From Pseudomonadota bacterium (GTDB lineage: Bacteria > Pseudomonadota > Gammaproteobacteria > Steroidobacterales > Woeseiaceae): a stretch of 36,623 nucleotides of DNA. The position numbers and the translations under genes are program-made. A model generated the notes under the pieces. The model was not told the origin of the DNA, did not search any database, and saw only the letters and a program-made list of their open reading frames with translations. Below, in pieces: positions 22,941 through 32,095 of this stretch (the stretch's first letter is position 1; each line of letters opens with the position of its first letter). The stretch lies in the NCBI GenBank assembly GCA_022574185.1, contig JACZSM010000029.1:1-36623 (forward strand). The letters run 5' to 3'.

Positions 22941-24206
22941 TTAGATCAGCCCGGATACATCAACGATATATTGCTGCCGGCTGCCCTCGTGCACTGAATC
23001 AATGCTGATGTAGCGGTTATCCGGGCTGAAGCGCGGATGCAGGTCACAGCGATTGTGCTTGCCCAGATCGGGAGGCGTGAAAAACTCGCCGATGTTGTAA
23101 CTCACGTGGTTGTCAGTATCGAACAACAGCAGCAAGCGCACATTCGTCTTCGCATCGGGGTAGGTATCGGACAGAATCCAGCGGCCGTCGCGAGAATAGG
23201 TCATGTGGCCGTTTTCGACCAGCGTGTCCTTGCCGATAATTTTAACGCTGTTATCGAGGTCATTATAAAGGTGGTAGTGAATCGCACCGTCGTGCGGCGC
23301 CCATGCGATGATCGACTGCGAGTCTTTCCATGCCGGGTGGGAAATCTGGTACGCGGACTTTTCATAGTCGAAAGTACCGACGGCATGTGGGTCGAAATCG
23401 ACCTGGAGCTGCGGCAGCGGATGATCTGTGCACTCCAGCAACCTGAGATCGTCGCCATCCGGGTTGACCGTAAACAGCCGGTGCAGGAAACAGGTTTCGT
23501 CTTCGACACGCTCGGTCCAGCGATGGATGAACAGGAATCGCGACGAATCAGGCGCTATCTCGAGATGCGTCACCCAGTGAATCGCCTTGTCCATCGAGGC
23601 GACCGGCTGGAACTCCCGCAGTTGCCGTAGCGAAAGTACTAACCGCGCCGCACCGCTCGCGAGATCCATGCGATAGATGCCATCGTTGTCGGGTGCATTG
23701 CCGAGGACGGCTTCCTGCTGACTCGCGTGATAAGCAATCGTCTTGTGCGTCACCTGGAATCGTGAGTAGTCAACGCTCAGAGCAAATTGAGCGTTCGGTG
23801 CAACGACGTACACGGGCATCGGCAATGTCCGTTCCCGACCGGTTGCGAAATCGTGAATTCTGGCTTGAAATCCGGGGTAAATGCCCTCCCGGGTATCGCT
23901 GCGTACGTTGTAGATAATCTGAGTCGCTGCTTCGGCCTCGAGCCACTGCAGTTGACAGCCCATTTGCCAGTTCCACGTCGTCGTCGTGCCGATCTTGATG
24001 AAACGATCGCTGTCGTGTGTATCAAAGTACCCGACCTCGGCAACTTCGCTGCCCGTCAGGTCCGCTGTCATCATCGGCACGCGATTGGACAACAGGTATC
24101 GCCCGCTGCGATCCCAGGTGCTCTTGTTGTAGTAACCGAAAAAGTGGTGCGGACTACCATTGCCAACCATGCGCGTGGGACAGACCTGATCGACCGGCCT
24201 GCTCAC
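22941..24206 (-). CDS. Beta-propeller protein, oligogalacturonate lyase-like fold, coupled to a TctABC transporter
   Basis: The start is placed at GTG 24206 because it forms a GTGA overlap with the tctA stop; an upstream TTG would overlap tctA by 73 bases. The product is 421 residues, without a signal peptide. Repeated propeller-blade features are seen: HFFGYYNKSTWDRSGRYLL near the start, TTTWNWQMGCQLQWL, EIAPDSSRFLFIHR, HMTYSRDGRWILSD and HPRFSPDNRYISID. This set resembles proteins annotated as oligogalacturonate lyase-like or WD40-like. Lyase activity is not claimed, since the catalytic residues could not be checked. As the last gene of a tctCBA operon it may process the compound that the transporter imports. 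Confidence 0.78.
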   Translation of the reverse strand: MSRPVDQVCPTRMVGNGSPHHFFGYYNKSTWDRSGRYLLSNRVPMMTADLTGSEVAEVGYFDTHDSDRFIKIGTTTTWNWQMGCQLQWLEAEAATQIIYNVRSDTREGIYPGFQARIHDFATGRERTLPMPVYVVAPNAQFALSVDYSRFQVTHKTIAYHASQQEAVLGNAPDNDGIYRMDLASGAARLVLSLRQLREFQPVASMDKAIHWVTHLEIAPDSSRFLFIHRWTERVEDETCFLHRLFTVNPDGDDLRLLECTDHPLPQLQVDFDPHAVGTFDYEKSAYQISHPAWKDSQSIIAWAPHDGAIHYHLYNDLDNSVKIIGKDTLVENGHMTYSRDGRWILSDTYPDAKTNVRLLLLFDTDNHVSYNIGEFFTPPDLGKHNRCDLHPRFSPDNRYISIDSVHEGSRQQYIVDVSGLI

Positions 24207-25708
24207 GAATCGAGGACCCTGGAATGCCGGCGGTGCTGGACGATGCCCTGGTAAAGTGCGATTACACAAAGACAAACGATGACCAGTGAGATTGGCCGGC
24301 TGACGAGTTGCCAGGCGAACGCAGCAACATCACCTTGCACGAGGGCGAGCGAGCGCTCCAGCTCGCTTTCGGCAAGCGTCCCCAGCACCAGGCCCAGCAC
24401 CAGCGGTGCCCGAGGCGCCGCGAATACCTTGCAGGCAAAGCCGATCGCGCCTAGCGCCAGCATGACGAATATATCGTCGACCGAACCGCGAATCGAATAC
24501 GTGCCGATGATTGACAGCAACAGGATCACCGGCGCCAGTATTGCCGACGGCACCTCGATGACTTTGGCGCAGTATTTCGCAAACAGCAGACCGATCGGCA
24601 CGAGCAACAGATTCGAGATGACCAGGCTCAGGATGAAACCGAATGACACCTTGGCATTCGTCGTAAACAGTTCCGCACCAGGTTGCAGACCATGAATCAT
24701 GAGTCCGCCGAGCATGACGGCCGTTACGGGGTTGCCCGGGATTCCCAAAGTCATGAGCGGTACAAGTGATCCGCCGGTAACGGCACTGTTGGATGTCTCG
24801 CTTGCGATGACGCCCTCTGCCGATCCCTTGCCAAACTTCTCCGGCGACCGGGACGATCTTTTCGCGGCATCGTAGGCGATGAACCCGGCCACGCTGGATC
24901 CCACGCCGGGTACGATGCCAACCAGCGTTCCAATCACGCTCGACCTGACAAGGTTGACCTTATGACGAAATAATTCAGGCAGGTAACTGTAGGGCGATCG
25001 CTGCTCCAGCTTTGCTGCCCGGTGTTTGATTGATCCTCGTTTCGCGATCATGTCGATAACTTCCGGGATCGAGTACAGCCCGATTAACGCCGCGACCAGC
25101 GGAATGCCATCGAAAAGTGCGGGTGCACCGAAACTGAATCGCATCGAACCCGTCAGCGGATGATAGCCAACCGTGCTGATCAGCAAACCCATGGCTCCCG
25201 CGATCAGCCCTTTCTCCATAGCCCCCGCCGACAACGACGCAATAACCGTGATGCCAAAAATCGCGAGAATGAAATATTCGGGTGGACCAAAGTAAAGAGA
25301 AAGCCGCGCCAGTAACGGGCCAAGGAACAGCAACGCCGCGACACTGACGAGCCCGCCAATCGACGAGCCGAAAGTCGCGAGCGCGAGCGCCCGTGTCGAC
25401 TGCCCTTTCTTGCTCATCGGATAGCCGTCAAGCAGGGTCGCCACGGAAGCCGGTGTGCCGGGTATGTTCAGCAGGATGGCCGTGATCGCGCCACTGTAGG
25501 TTGACGCCACGTAAATGCCACCGAGCATCGCCAGGCCAACCTGCGGCGGCATCGAAAACGTAACCGGAATCAACAGTGCAACGCCAAGCGTACTCGTCAG
25601 GCCCGGCAGCACACCGATTAGTATTCCACCAAGAACACCAATGATGATCGCCCCAATCATTACGGGGTCAGCAAGTGCGCTAAGGCCGATTAGGAGCTGG
25701 TCAGTCAT
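24203..25708 (-). CDS. tctA: Tripartite tricarboxylate transporter large permease TctA
   Basis: A 501-residue, very hydrophobic protein with about twelve membrane segments and both TctA signature loops: GVLPGLTSTLGVALLIPVTF near the N-terminus and the inverted-repeat copy GIVPGVGSSVAGFIAYDAAK in the second half. LNIPGTPASVATLLDGYPM is another family hallmark. It imports dicarboxylates or tricarboxylates with sodium or protons, fed by the periplasmic binding protein. The start ATG follows the tctB stop with no gap (TGAATG), and its stop overlaps the propeller gene by 4 bases. Confidence 0.93.
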   Translation of the reverse strand: MTDQLLIGLSALADPVMIGAIIIGVLGGILIGVLPGLTSTLGVALLIPVTFSMPPQVGLAMLGGIYVASTYSGAITAILLNIPGTPASVATLLDGYPMSKKGQSTRALALATFGSSIGGLVSVAALLFLGPLLARLSLYFGPPEYFILAIFGITVIASLSAGAMEKGLIAGAMGLLISTVGYHPLTGSMRFSFGAPALFDGIPLVAALIGLYSIPEVIDMIAKRGSIKHRAAKLEQRSPYSYLPELFRHKVNLVRSSVIGTLVGIVPGVGSSVAGFIAYDAAKRSSRSPEKFGKGSAEGVIASETSNSAVTGGSLVPLMTLGIPGNPVTAVMLGGLMIHGLQPGAELFTTNAKVSFGFILSLVISNLLLVPIGLLFAKYCAKVIEVPSAILAPVILLLSIIGTYSIRGSVDDIFVMLALGAIGFACKVFAAPRAPLVLGLVLGTLAESELERSLALVQGDVAAFAWQLVSRPISLVIVCLCVIALYQGIVQHRRHSRVLDS

Positions 25709-26146
25709 TCAGAACCACGATCCCGGTGGCCTGCTGACGTCCAACAATACGAAGAACAGCAGCTTTATGAGCAGCATCGTCACTGTGGCGACGCAAGCAA
25801 TGACAATCGGGTTTCTCTGGCCGAGCACATACATCATCACGACGAGAAACAGAAAATTTACAATTTCGAAGCTGACGAACTGAATCGACAACGCGTACAG
25901 AATGGCCGCCGCAAAAACGATGCCTGCCGCCCTCGCCTGTACTACATGTCCGTCGAACATGTCGCCGTCGCCTGCTGTCTTTAGGCTGCGAACCAGTAAT
26001 CCCATCGCCATCAGTCCGAGGAAGACCGTCAATACGCGAGGAAACCACGATGAATCGGACGGGTAATGGAACGCTACCCAGCCGGCCGTGACTGACACCA
26101 GCAGTACCAGCATTGATAAAACGATATCCCGATTCAGTATCCGCAC
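25709..26146 (-). CDS. tctB: Tripartite tricarboxylate transporter small permease TctB
   Basis: A 145-residue membrane protein with four hydrophobic segments (SMLVLLVSVTAGWVAF, FPRVLTVFLGLMAMGLLV, AAGIVFAAAILYAL and NFLFLVVMMYVLG), the expected size and topology of TctB. The WFPR motif after the first segment is typical. It lies between tctC and tctA, with 3 bases to the former and none to the latter. It partners TctA in the inner membrane. Confidence 0.88.
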   Translation of the reverse strand: MRILNRDIVLSMLVLLVSVTAGWVAFHYPSDSSWFPRVLTVFLGLMAMGLLVRSLKTAGDGDMFDGHVVQARAAGIVFAAAILYALSIQFVSFEIVNFLFLVVMMYVLGQRNPIVIACVATVTMLLIKLLFFVLLDVSRPPGSWF

Positions 26147-26149
26147 CGC

Positions 26150-27142
26150 CTATGTCTCCGGCTCATCGGTCATTAGCCGAAGGTATTCGTCCAGCAGCAT
26201 GTGCGTCTCCGCCAGGTATTGACGAAATTCATCAGCATCCATGAAAAACAGTGGCAGTTGAACCTGGTCCGCATGCGCAATGAAGGCTTCGTCAACGACA
26301 AGTTTTGCGAACGCATCGACAAGCACCTGCTTGCGTTGCGGCGGCATGCCTTTGGGCATTACTACGCCGCGCACGGCGGCGCCAATATCCGGGACCGCAA
26401 TGCCCGACGCTTCCAGAATGGTCGGCGCATCGGGCAGGTATGCGTAACGATCCGGCGCAAACACGGCGAGCACGCGAATATCACCGCGCCGCACGAATCG
26501 GGTAACAGAACTGGCGGATGGCACGGCCACCTCGACCTGGTTGCCGAGCAGCGCAGTTATCGATGGCGCTGAGCCGTTGAAAGGTATGAAGTTGAATTCA
26601 ACGCCGAGCAGCTTCTCGGCCACGACAAGCTGCAGCTGATTGTTCGAGTTTGGGCCATCACCCGCCACATTCAACGGATTCTGCGATACCTTCGCAGCCG
26701 CCAGGAGCTCATCGAGAGACTGGTAGGGACTGTTCGCATTTACAGCAAGAACGACGGGATCTTTCTGCAAACCCACGAGCGCCTCAAAATCAGCAACGTT
26801 GATGTCCGATTCTTGCCGCAATTTTTCCAGCATCAGAATCGGTGGTGAGGTGATGATGCCTATCGTGTAACCGTCGCTCGCAGCGAGAGCGAGACTGCGG
26901 TAGCCGATCTCACCACCGGCTCCGGGTTTGTTTTGCACGACAACGCGTTGCCCCAGATACGGCTCAATGTATTGCGCAACGGTGCGGGCGATATTGTCGA
27001 CAGCGCCGCCCGGAGCATAGGCGACTATGAGCGTTACGGGTTTTTTCGGGTAACCCGTGTCATCGATTGACCGCGGCGTCGCCCAGACGGCAATGAATAG
27101 GCCGATGCCTAGCGGCACAGCAAATTTAAATATCGAGTTCAC
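26150..27142 (-). CDS. tctC: Tripartite tricarboxylate transporter solute-binding protein TctC (Bug family)
   Basis: A 330-residue periplasmic binding protein of normal Bug-family length with an uncleaved-like or weak signal peptide (KFAVPLGIGLFIAVWA). The Bug signature follows: PVTLIVAYAPGGAVDNIAR, in which the Asp-containing turn contacts the carboxylate ligand, then VVVQNKPGAGGEIG, and QLVVAEKLLGVEFNFIPFNGSAP later. It is the first gene of tctCBA-propeller. The ligand is a carboxylic acid, unspecified. Confidence 0.92.
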   Translation of the reverse strand: MNSIFKFAVPLGIGLFIAVWATPRSIDDTGYPKKPVTLIVAYAPGGAVDNIARTVAQYIEPYLGQRVVVQNKPGAGGEIGYRSLALAASDGYTIGIITSPPILMLEKLRQESDINVADFEALVGLQKDPVVLAVNANSPYQSLDELLAAAKVSQNPLNVAGDGPNSNNQLQLVVAEKLLGVEFNFIPFNGSAPSITALLGNQVEVAVPSASSVTRFVRRGDIRVLAVFAPDRYAYLPDAPTILEASGIAVPDIGAAVRGVVMPKGMPPQRKQVLVDAFAKLVVDEAFIAHADQVQLPLFFMDADEFRQYLAETHMLLDEYLRLMTDEPET

Positions 27143-27447
27143 TCTTGCGATTATTACAGCGTTATCGAACTCCGCCTAATTTCGGCTTCTTCAATCCTTG
27201 CTGCAGGAATATTTAACCCAGGGAACCTCTGATCTATTCATGAACTCGCATCTTGCGTCCAGGATAAATCAGGGGTTCCCCGGCTCTTTTCTGGATACTT
27301 TTCTGGTTTTCTACTCTATATGGGACATCTCACACACGTATAGCATAGTGTGCCGGATTTCGGCAAACGAGCTATCCCGAATTAGCTGACAAATTGCTGC
27401 TGGCGAAGTCAGCATCCCAGTCGTTTGGCAGCCAGGCAGCGTTGTTG
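27143..27447. other. Intergenic region upstream of the exporter cassette
   Basis: This 305-base region divides the divergent tctC and HlyD-type genes. It holds the 60-base inverted repeat at 27221-27280. A 63-codon frame (27198-27389) passes through it but has no family resemblance and no double-glycine leader, so no gene is called. The base composition seems richer in A/T than the flanking genes. Confidence 0.5.
27221..27280. repeat. Short inverted-repeat element (MITE-like hairpin) with 19-base arms
   Basis: Left arm GGGAACCTCTGATCTATTC (27221-27239) and right arm GGATAAATCAGGGGTTCCC (27262-27280) pair at 16 of 19 positions around a 22-base loop. A third copy of the arm, in left orientation, lies at 30786-30804. 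The design fits a small non-coding element of the REP or MITE kind. No target-site duplication was established. Confidence 0.55.
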
Positions 27448-28695
27448 ATGAGTAAAACCTTGTTCCGAAAAGAAGCGATTGACGCCAAGAGCAACCGCTT
27501 CGAGTCCAATTCGAAACTGGTGTCTTCCGTGGGATTTTTAACCTACTTACTGTTTATCGCCAGCGTCGCAATATCCGTCGTCCTGTTCGTCTTTGTCGGC
27601 AGATACTCCCCGAAAGACACCGTACAAGGCTACGTTACAACCACCGTGGGTGACGTAGAGGTCTATTCTCAAAGTGACGGCACAATCCTTGCGCTGAATG
27701 TTACAGAAGGTGATCTGGTCGTTGCAGGCCAGGAACTGATGACGCTAAGTACGTCCAGGGCGATCGGGCAATCCGCGTCAATTCGAAAGGAAATTATATC
27801 GGCGCTGCGTTCTGAACTGGCAGATCTGATTATTCAGACACAACGCGAAAATGATGTCTTTGGTCTGCAGGTACAGGGCGTAAACGACGTGATTTCATCG
27901 CTGCGCAATCGACTAACGATGCTGACCAGGCAACGCGATGTGCTTGGGATTGGTCTGCAACTTTCTGCAAGAGAATTGACGCGCTTGACGGCACTCGATG
28001 CTGCCGAATTAGTATCACGAAAGGACCAGGATCACGCTCGCGCGGCAACCGTTGAGTTCGAACTTCGAATGCATGAGTTAGATCTGTCGATCGATACTAT
28101 TCAGTCAGAGATTCGTCACAATCAACAATTGCTGATGGAGATTCCGCTTCGTCGTGACGCTCGCGCTGCCGAAATGCGGGCCAGGGCACACCGGCTCGCC
28201 ATTGAGATTGCCGAGGGCATGGGGCGCGACGAGCAACGCGTACTCGCTCCATCCACGGGTGTGGTCTCCGGACTGCTTGTCCGCGAAGGCCAGACTGTGA
28301 CGATGAACAATCCGTTGCTCAATATCGTTCCCGAATTCGGTGAGTTTTATATCGAACTCCTGATTCCAACACGGACAATTGCGTTTATTCAACCCGGTGC
28401 CACAGTCAAGATCAGATTTGATGCTTATCCATACCAGAAGTTCGGTACCTATGATGGCGTGGTAGCCAGTATTTCGCGAACAACGGTTTTCCCATCGGAC
28501 AAACGATTTCGCGTCAAGATTACAGAGCCTGTTTATCTGGCCACTGTGCAGATTCGGAGTCAGACAGTGAGCGCCTATGGGGAGCGTCACGGTCTGCAGT
28601 CAGGAATGACCCTTACTGCGGACATATTGCGCGATGAACGCCGGCTCATCGAATGGTTATTCGACCCATTGATAAGCGCGGCGCAGAAACTATGA
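27448..28695 (+). CDS. HlyD-family membrane fusion protein (CvaA/RaxA type)
   Basis: ATG 27448 is preferred over the open TTG at 27394; the product is then 415 residues. One membrane segment (YLLFIASVAISVVLFVFVG) follows a basic N-terminus. The periplasmic part has a lipoyl half-motif (DGTILALNVTEGDLVVAGQEL), a long coiled coil (about residues 110-240) and the second half-motif (APSTGVVSGLLVREGQTV), then a beta-barrel with KIRFDAYPYQKFG. This is the adaptor of a type I export system, linking the inner-membrane ABC protein to TolC. It overlaps the ABC gene by 4 bases (ATGA). No outer-membrane partner is near. Confidence 0.9.
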   Translation: MSKTLFRKEAIDAKSNRFESNSKLVSSVGFLTYLLFIASVAISVVLFVFVGRYSPKDTVQGYVTTTVGDVEVYSQSDGTILALNVTEGDLVVAGQELMTLSTSRAIGQSASIRKEIISALRSELADLIIQTQRENDVFGLQVQGVNDVISSLRNRLTMLTRQRDVLGIGLQLSARELTRLTALDAAELVSRKDQDHARAATVEFELRMHELDLSIDTIQSEIRHNQQLLMEIPLRRDARAAEMRARAHRLAIEIAEGMGRDEQRVLAPSTGVVSGLLVREGQTVTMNNPLLNIVPEFGEFYIELLIPTRTIAFIQPGATVKIRFDAYPYQKFGTYDGVVASISRTTVFPSDKRFRVKITEPVYLATVQIRSQTVSAYGERHGLQSGMTLTADILRDERRLIEWLFDPLISAAQKL

Positions 28696-30797
28696 CGCCA
28701 GCCTCCTTGTTGAACCTGCAGTTCTATCGCCGCACTCGACTACGAATTCAGTATCAGACCACGGCAGCCGAATGCGGTCTCGCCTGCCTGGCGATGCTAC
28801 TCACCTATCACGGCAAAAGGACTGACCTGTCCGCCTTGAGGCAAATGTGGCCGATCTCGATGAAAGGCGTGACTTTCGCGCAGTTGATCGAGGCGGCCGA
28901 CAATCTCGGGTTGTCGTCGCGGCCGCTGAGACTGGAACTGAATGACCTCGAGAATCTTCGGCTGCCCTGCATTCTCCACTGGGGCCTGGATCACTTCGTA
29001 GTACTCGAGCATGCTAATGCCCGTTACGCCGTAATATTCGATCCGGCGATCGGCAGGAAAAAGCTCACGACTGCCGAAGTTTCGAAGCTGTTTACAGGCG
29101 CAGCACTGGAGTTGACGCCAACCAGTACATTTAGCAGCGTACCGGCAAGGAGCACGCTGTCTTTTTGGCGATTCTTTGAAAACTCCAAAGGCATTGGTCG
29201 TGCACTCCTGCAGCTTCTGGCGCTGTCAGTCGCCCTGCAGGTATTCACCTTGGTGACTCCGTTCTACTCGCAGCTGGTCATAGACGACATCGTCTTGAGT
29301 GGTGACGTTGACCTGTTGTTGATCGCGACAGTTGGTTTTGGCGGATTGGCCTGTTTCATCGCGATTACCACAGGTTTCCGTTCATGGATGATCATATACA
29401 TGTCGTCGATACTCAGTTTCAGCTGGTCATCAGGGCTGTTTCGACACTTGATTCGACTGCCCTACGATTTCTTTGAAAAACGACACATTGGAGATATTCA
29501 ATCCAGATTCGGCTCGTTGAACGCGATTCGCGACCTCTTTACAACACAAGTCGTGGAAGCGGTCATAGACGGAATAATGGCAGTGACCACGGCGATCGTC
29601 ATGTACTTGTATAGCCCGATGCTCGCCAGCATTGTCGTCTTGACGATCGTTGTCTACCTGGCTATTCGGTGGGCGCTTTTTGTGCCAATGCGCGCCGCTT
29701 CTCTCGAAGCTATCGTACAGATGGCGGCGCGAGATTCATTTTTTCTGGAAACTATACGCGGCATATTGGCCATTAAGAATTTTGGTAACGAGTCATTCCG
29801 CAGACTCGAATTTGAGAATCGAGTGGCAGGCGGAATTTCTGCAACGGCCGATGCTGGGCGACTTCGCGTTTGGGGCGAAGTCCTGAGCGGGCTGGTATTT
29901 GGAGTTCAGAACGTCCTCTTGATCGGCCTTGCCGCCCGAGAAATTATTGCTGGCAACTTTACGATCGGCATGATGATCGCTTTTTTGGCTTACAAGGTAC
30001 ATTTCGTGGCGCGCGCCACAGGTCTGGTCGACAAACTGTTCCAGTTTCGGCTTGCACGAATTCACCTGGACCGACTGGAGGATATTATCGAGGCTCGGCC
30101 AGAGGGCTTACTCGAATCGAAAACTTGCGTGAAAGTCTCAGGCAGCCAACCGCTGTTCGGTCGAATTGAATCTCGTGACGTTTGGTATCGATACGGATTG
30201 AACGAACCGTTCGTAATTTGCGGGCGAAACTTTCGAATTGATCCTGGTGAACATGTTGTCATTACCGGTCCTTCAGGCGTTGGCAAAAGCACACTCTTGA
30301 AAATACTGATAGGACTGACAACTCCCGAAAAGGGGGAAGTACTCATTGATGGCAAGCCACTGACTTCACTGGATCTGCGCTTGTACAGGCAACAGATCGG
30401 CGTTGTGATGCAGAATGACTTTTTGCTTGGCGGGTCCTTACTGGACAATATCGCGTTCTTCTCCGCCCATCCGGACAACGGCAAGGCAGAAGCATGCTGT
30501 CGAATTGCAGGGATACATGAGGAGATTGTCGCAATGCCGATGGGCTACTTTACGCTCGTTGGAGACATGGGCGATGTATTGTCCGGCGGACAAAAGCAGC
30601 GCATCCTCCTTGCGCGAGCTCTGTACAGAGACCCGAAAATTCTGTTCCTGGACGAGGCGACGAGTCACTTGGATTCTAGCCACGAAAGTCACCTGGTCAG
30701 AGGCATATCCAGTCTGAACATCACGCGTGTTGTCATTGCACACCGCCAGGAAACCATCCGGCATGCGGACAGGATTATTGATCTAGGGAATCTCTGA
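28692..30797 (+). CDS. Peptidase-containing ABC exporter (C39 peptidase, colicin V/RaxB type)
   Basis: A 701-residue protein from ATG 28692. The N-terminal C39 peptidase is complete: Gln22 (oxyanion), Cys28 in AECGLACLAM, His101 in DHFVVLEH and Asp117 in IFDPAI. It would cut leader peptides after a Gly-Gly pair. About six membrane segments follow, then the ATPase with GPSGVGKSTLL, LSGGQKQRI, ILFLDEAT and the IAHRQETI H-loop. The C-terminus stops at ADRIIDLGNL, about 10-20 residues sooner than many relatives, and the stop lies inside a repeat arm at 30786-30804. With the HlyD gene it forms a bacteriocin-type exporter, but no precursor peptide with a GG leader is seen nearby. Confidence 0.92.
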   Translation: MTPASLLNLQFYRRTRLRIQYQTTAAECGLACLAMLLTYHGKRTDLSALRQMWPISMKGVTFAQLIEAADNLGLSSRPLRLELNDLENLRLPCILHWGLDHFVVLEHANARYAVIFDPAIGRKKLTTAEVSKLFTGAALELTPTSTFSSVPARSTLSFWRFFENSKGIGRALLQLLALSVALQVFTLVTPFYSQLVIDDIVLSGDVDLLLIATVGFGGLACFIAITTGFRSWMIIYMSSILSFSWSSGLFRHLIRLPYDFFEKRHIGDIQSRFGSLNAIRDLFTTQVVEAVIDGIMAVTTAIVMYLYSPMLASIVVLTIVVYLAIRWALFVPMRAASLEAIVQMAARDSFFLETIRGILAIKNFGNESFRRLEFENRVAGGISATADAGRLRVWGEVLSGLVFGVQNVLLIGLAAREIIAGNFTIGMMIAFLAYKVHFVARATGLVDKLFQFRLARIHLDRLEDIIEARPEGLLESKTCVKVSGSQPLFGRIESRDVWYRYGLNEPFVICGRNFRIDPGEHVVITGPSGVGKSTLLKILIGLTTPEKGEVLIDGKPLTSLDLRLYRQQIGVVMQNDFLLGGSLLDNIAFFSAHPDNGKAEACCRIAGIHEEIVAMPMGYFTLVGDMGDVLSGGQKQRILLARALYRDPKILFLDEATSHLDSSHESHLVRGISSLNITRVVIAHRQETIRHADRIIDLGNL

Positions 30798-30804
30798 TTT
30801 AATC
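30786..30804. repeat. Third copy of the repeat arm, at the 3' end of the exporter gene
   Basis: GGGAATCTCTGATTTAATC matches the left arm at 27221-27239 in 16 of 19 positions and in the same orientation. It covers the last codons and the stop of the exporter gene. No opposite arm is found in the next 170 bases. Confidence 0.5.
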
Positions 30805-30943
30805 TGGACGACGTAAATGGTAGAACTGCTCGCGTCGCGAATGCCCATGGCATCCAGCCTCACTGCCAGAATTCAGGGTCGGCCACAGCAGTTAGCATCC
30901 ACGTCCTTGATTACAAGGAACTGGATATGGGTCGGGCCTGGAC

Positions 30944-30958
30944 GGAGCGTCGGGCTCC
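30944..30958. terminator. Weak GC-rich hairpin between convergent genes
   Basis: GGAGC (30944-30948) / GCTCC (30954-30958) with a 5-base loop, 15 bases before the modC stop; TCCTTG (30904-30909) / CAAGGA (30914-30919) lies just before it. Position between convergent genes suggests termination; stems are short and no T-run is seen. Nothing else is recognised in 30798-30973. Confidence 0.3.
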
Positions 30959-30973
30959 CGTGGAACCATCGAA

Positions 30974-32095
30974 TTATTTCGCCGGTGGCGTATTGCGGAC
31001 TGCCACGCTCTTGATCTGAGCCAGCAGTTGGTCGCCCGGTTTCAAGCCGAGATCGTCGCAGGACCGGCGCGTAATCCGGGCGGTCAGCAGCTCACTGCCG
31101 GCCCGTAGACGCACCAACGCGTAGGGTCCCTTGTCATGATGCAGTCGATCCACAGTGACCGAAATGATGTTCAGGATCGTGCTATCACTTGGCCGCGTAC
31201 GACACAGGCTGACATCGTTGGCCCGGATCCGAAGACGTACGTCCGATCCCTTGCTGCCTAACCGGCCCGGCACCAGTAGCGCACCGCCCGAAAACTTCAG
31301 CTGTGTCAGGTCGTATTCGGCGTCGTAGTTGTCAACAGTGGCCAGGATCACGGAGCCGGCTTCGTCGCCCGCCAGCAACGGCAGGTCGAGATCAACCAGC
31401 ACCGACTGTATTTCGCCATCGGCCAGCACGCGCCCCCGATCGATGACGACCAGGTGGTCGCAGAGCCGACACACTTCCTCGATGTTGTGGCTGACATACA
31501 GGATCGGCAAGGACAGCTCGGCGTGCAGTCGATCCAGAAACGGCAGGATCTCGTCCTTGCGGGCACGGTCCAGTGCCACCAGTGGCTCGTCCATCAGCAC
31601 CAGACGCGGTGCACACAGCAACGCCCTTGCAATCGCGACACGTTGCGCCTCACCACCCGACAATTCACCAGGGCTGCGATGGAGCAACTCGGCGAGACCG
31701 AGCAGATCGACGATCTGTTCGAATTCGACACCATTTCCCGGGTCGCGTCTGCGCCGTTGACCATACTCGAGATTCCTGCGCACGTTCAGATGACTGAACA
31801 GGCGCGGTTCCTGAAACACGTAGCCGATCTGCCGTTCATGAATCGCGCGTGACATATTTCGCGTGGTGTCCTGCCACACGTCGCCATCAATCGATAGCCG
31901 TCCGATTCCGGGTTGTTCGAGCCCGGCTAAACAGCGCAGCAGTGTCGTCTTACCCGATCCCGAATCGCCGAATATTCCCGTGATGCCGCGCATCGGAATC
32001 TTCAAATCGACGTCGAGCAAGAAGTCGGCGCGCTCGAGCACATAGCGAAGATCGACCGTTCCAGTTTCGTGGCCGTGGTTTTCGACAACGTTCAT
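30974..32095 (-). CDS. modC: Molybdate ABC transporter ATPase ModC
   Basis: A 373-residue ATPase. Walker A is FGDSGSGKTTLL (about residues 42-53), signature LSGGEAQRVAIARALL, Walker B LVLMDEPL and H-loop VSHNIEEV. The C-terminal part (about 300-365) is a molybdate-binding TOBE/MOP domain (VRLRIRANDVSLC and SELLTARITRRSC), which distinguishes ModC from other importers' ATPases. It overlaps modB by 4 bases (ATGA) and is the last gene of modABC. Confidence 0.93.
   Translation of the reverse strand: MNVVENHGHETGTVDLRYVLERADFLLDVDLKIPMRGITGIFGDSGSGKTTLLRCLAGLEQPGIGRLSIDGDVWQDTTRNMSRAIHERQIGYVFQEPRLFSHLNVRRNLEYGQRRRRDPGNGVEFEQIVDLLGLAELLHRSPGELSGGEAQRVAIARALLCAPRLVLMDEPLVALDRARKDEILPFLDRLHAELSLPILYVSHNIEEVCRLCDHLVVIDRGRVLADGEIQSVLVDLDLPLLAGDEAGSVILATVDNYDAEYDLTQLKFSGGALLVPGRLGSKGSDVRLRIRANDVSLCRTRPSDSTILNIISVTVDRLHHDKGPYALVRLRAGSELLTARITRRSCDDLGLKPGDQLLAQIKSVAVRNTPPAK

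Noticed and set aside
27198-27389. Short frame upstream of the exporter as a GG-leader bacteriocin precursor
   Set aside because: It has no Gly-Gly pair after an LSxxEL-type leader, and it runs through the inverted-repeat element.
30817-31014. Short frame after the exporter gene as cargo or immunity protein
   Set aside because: No GG leader or membrane segment is seen, and it overlaps the 3' end of modC on the other strand.
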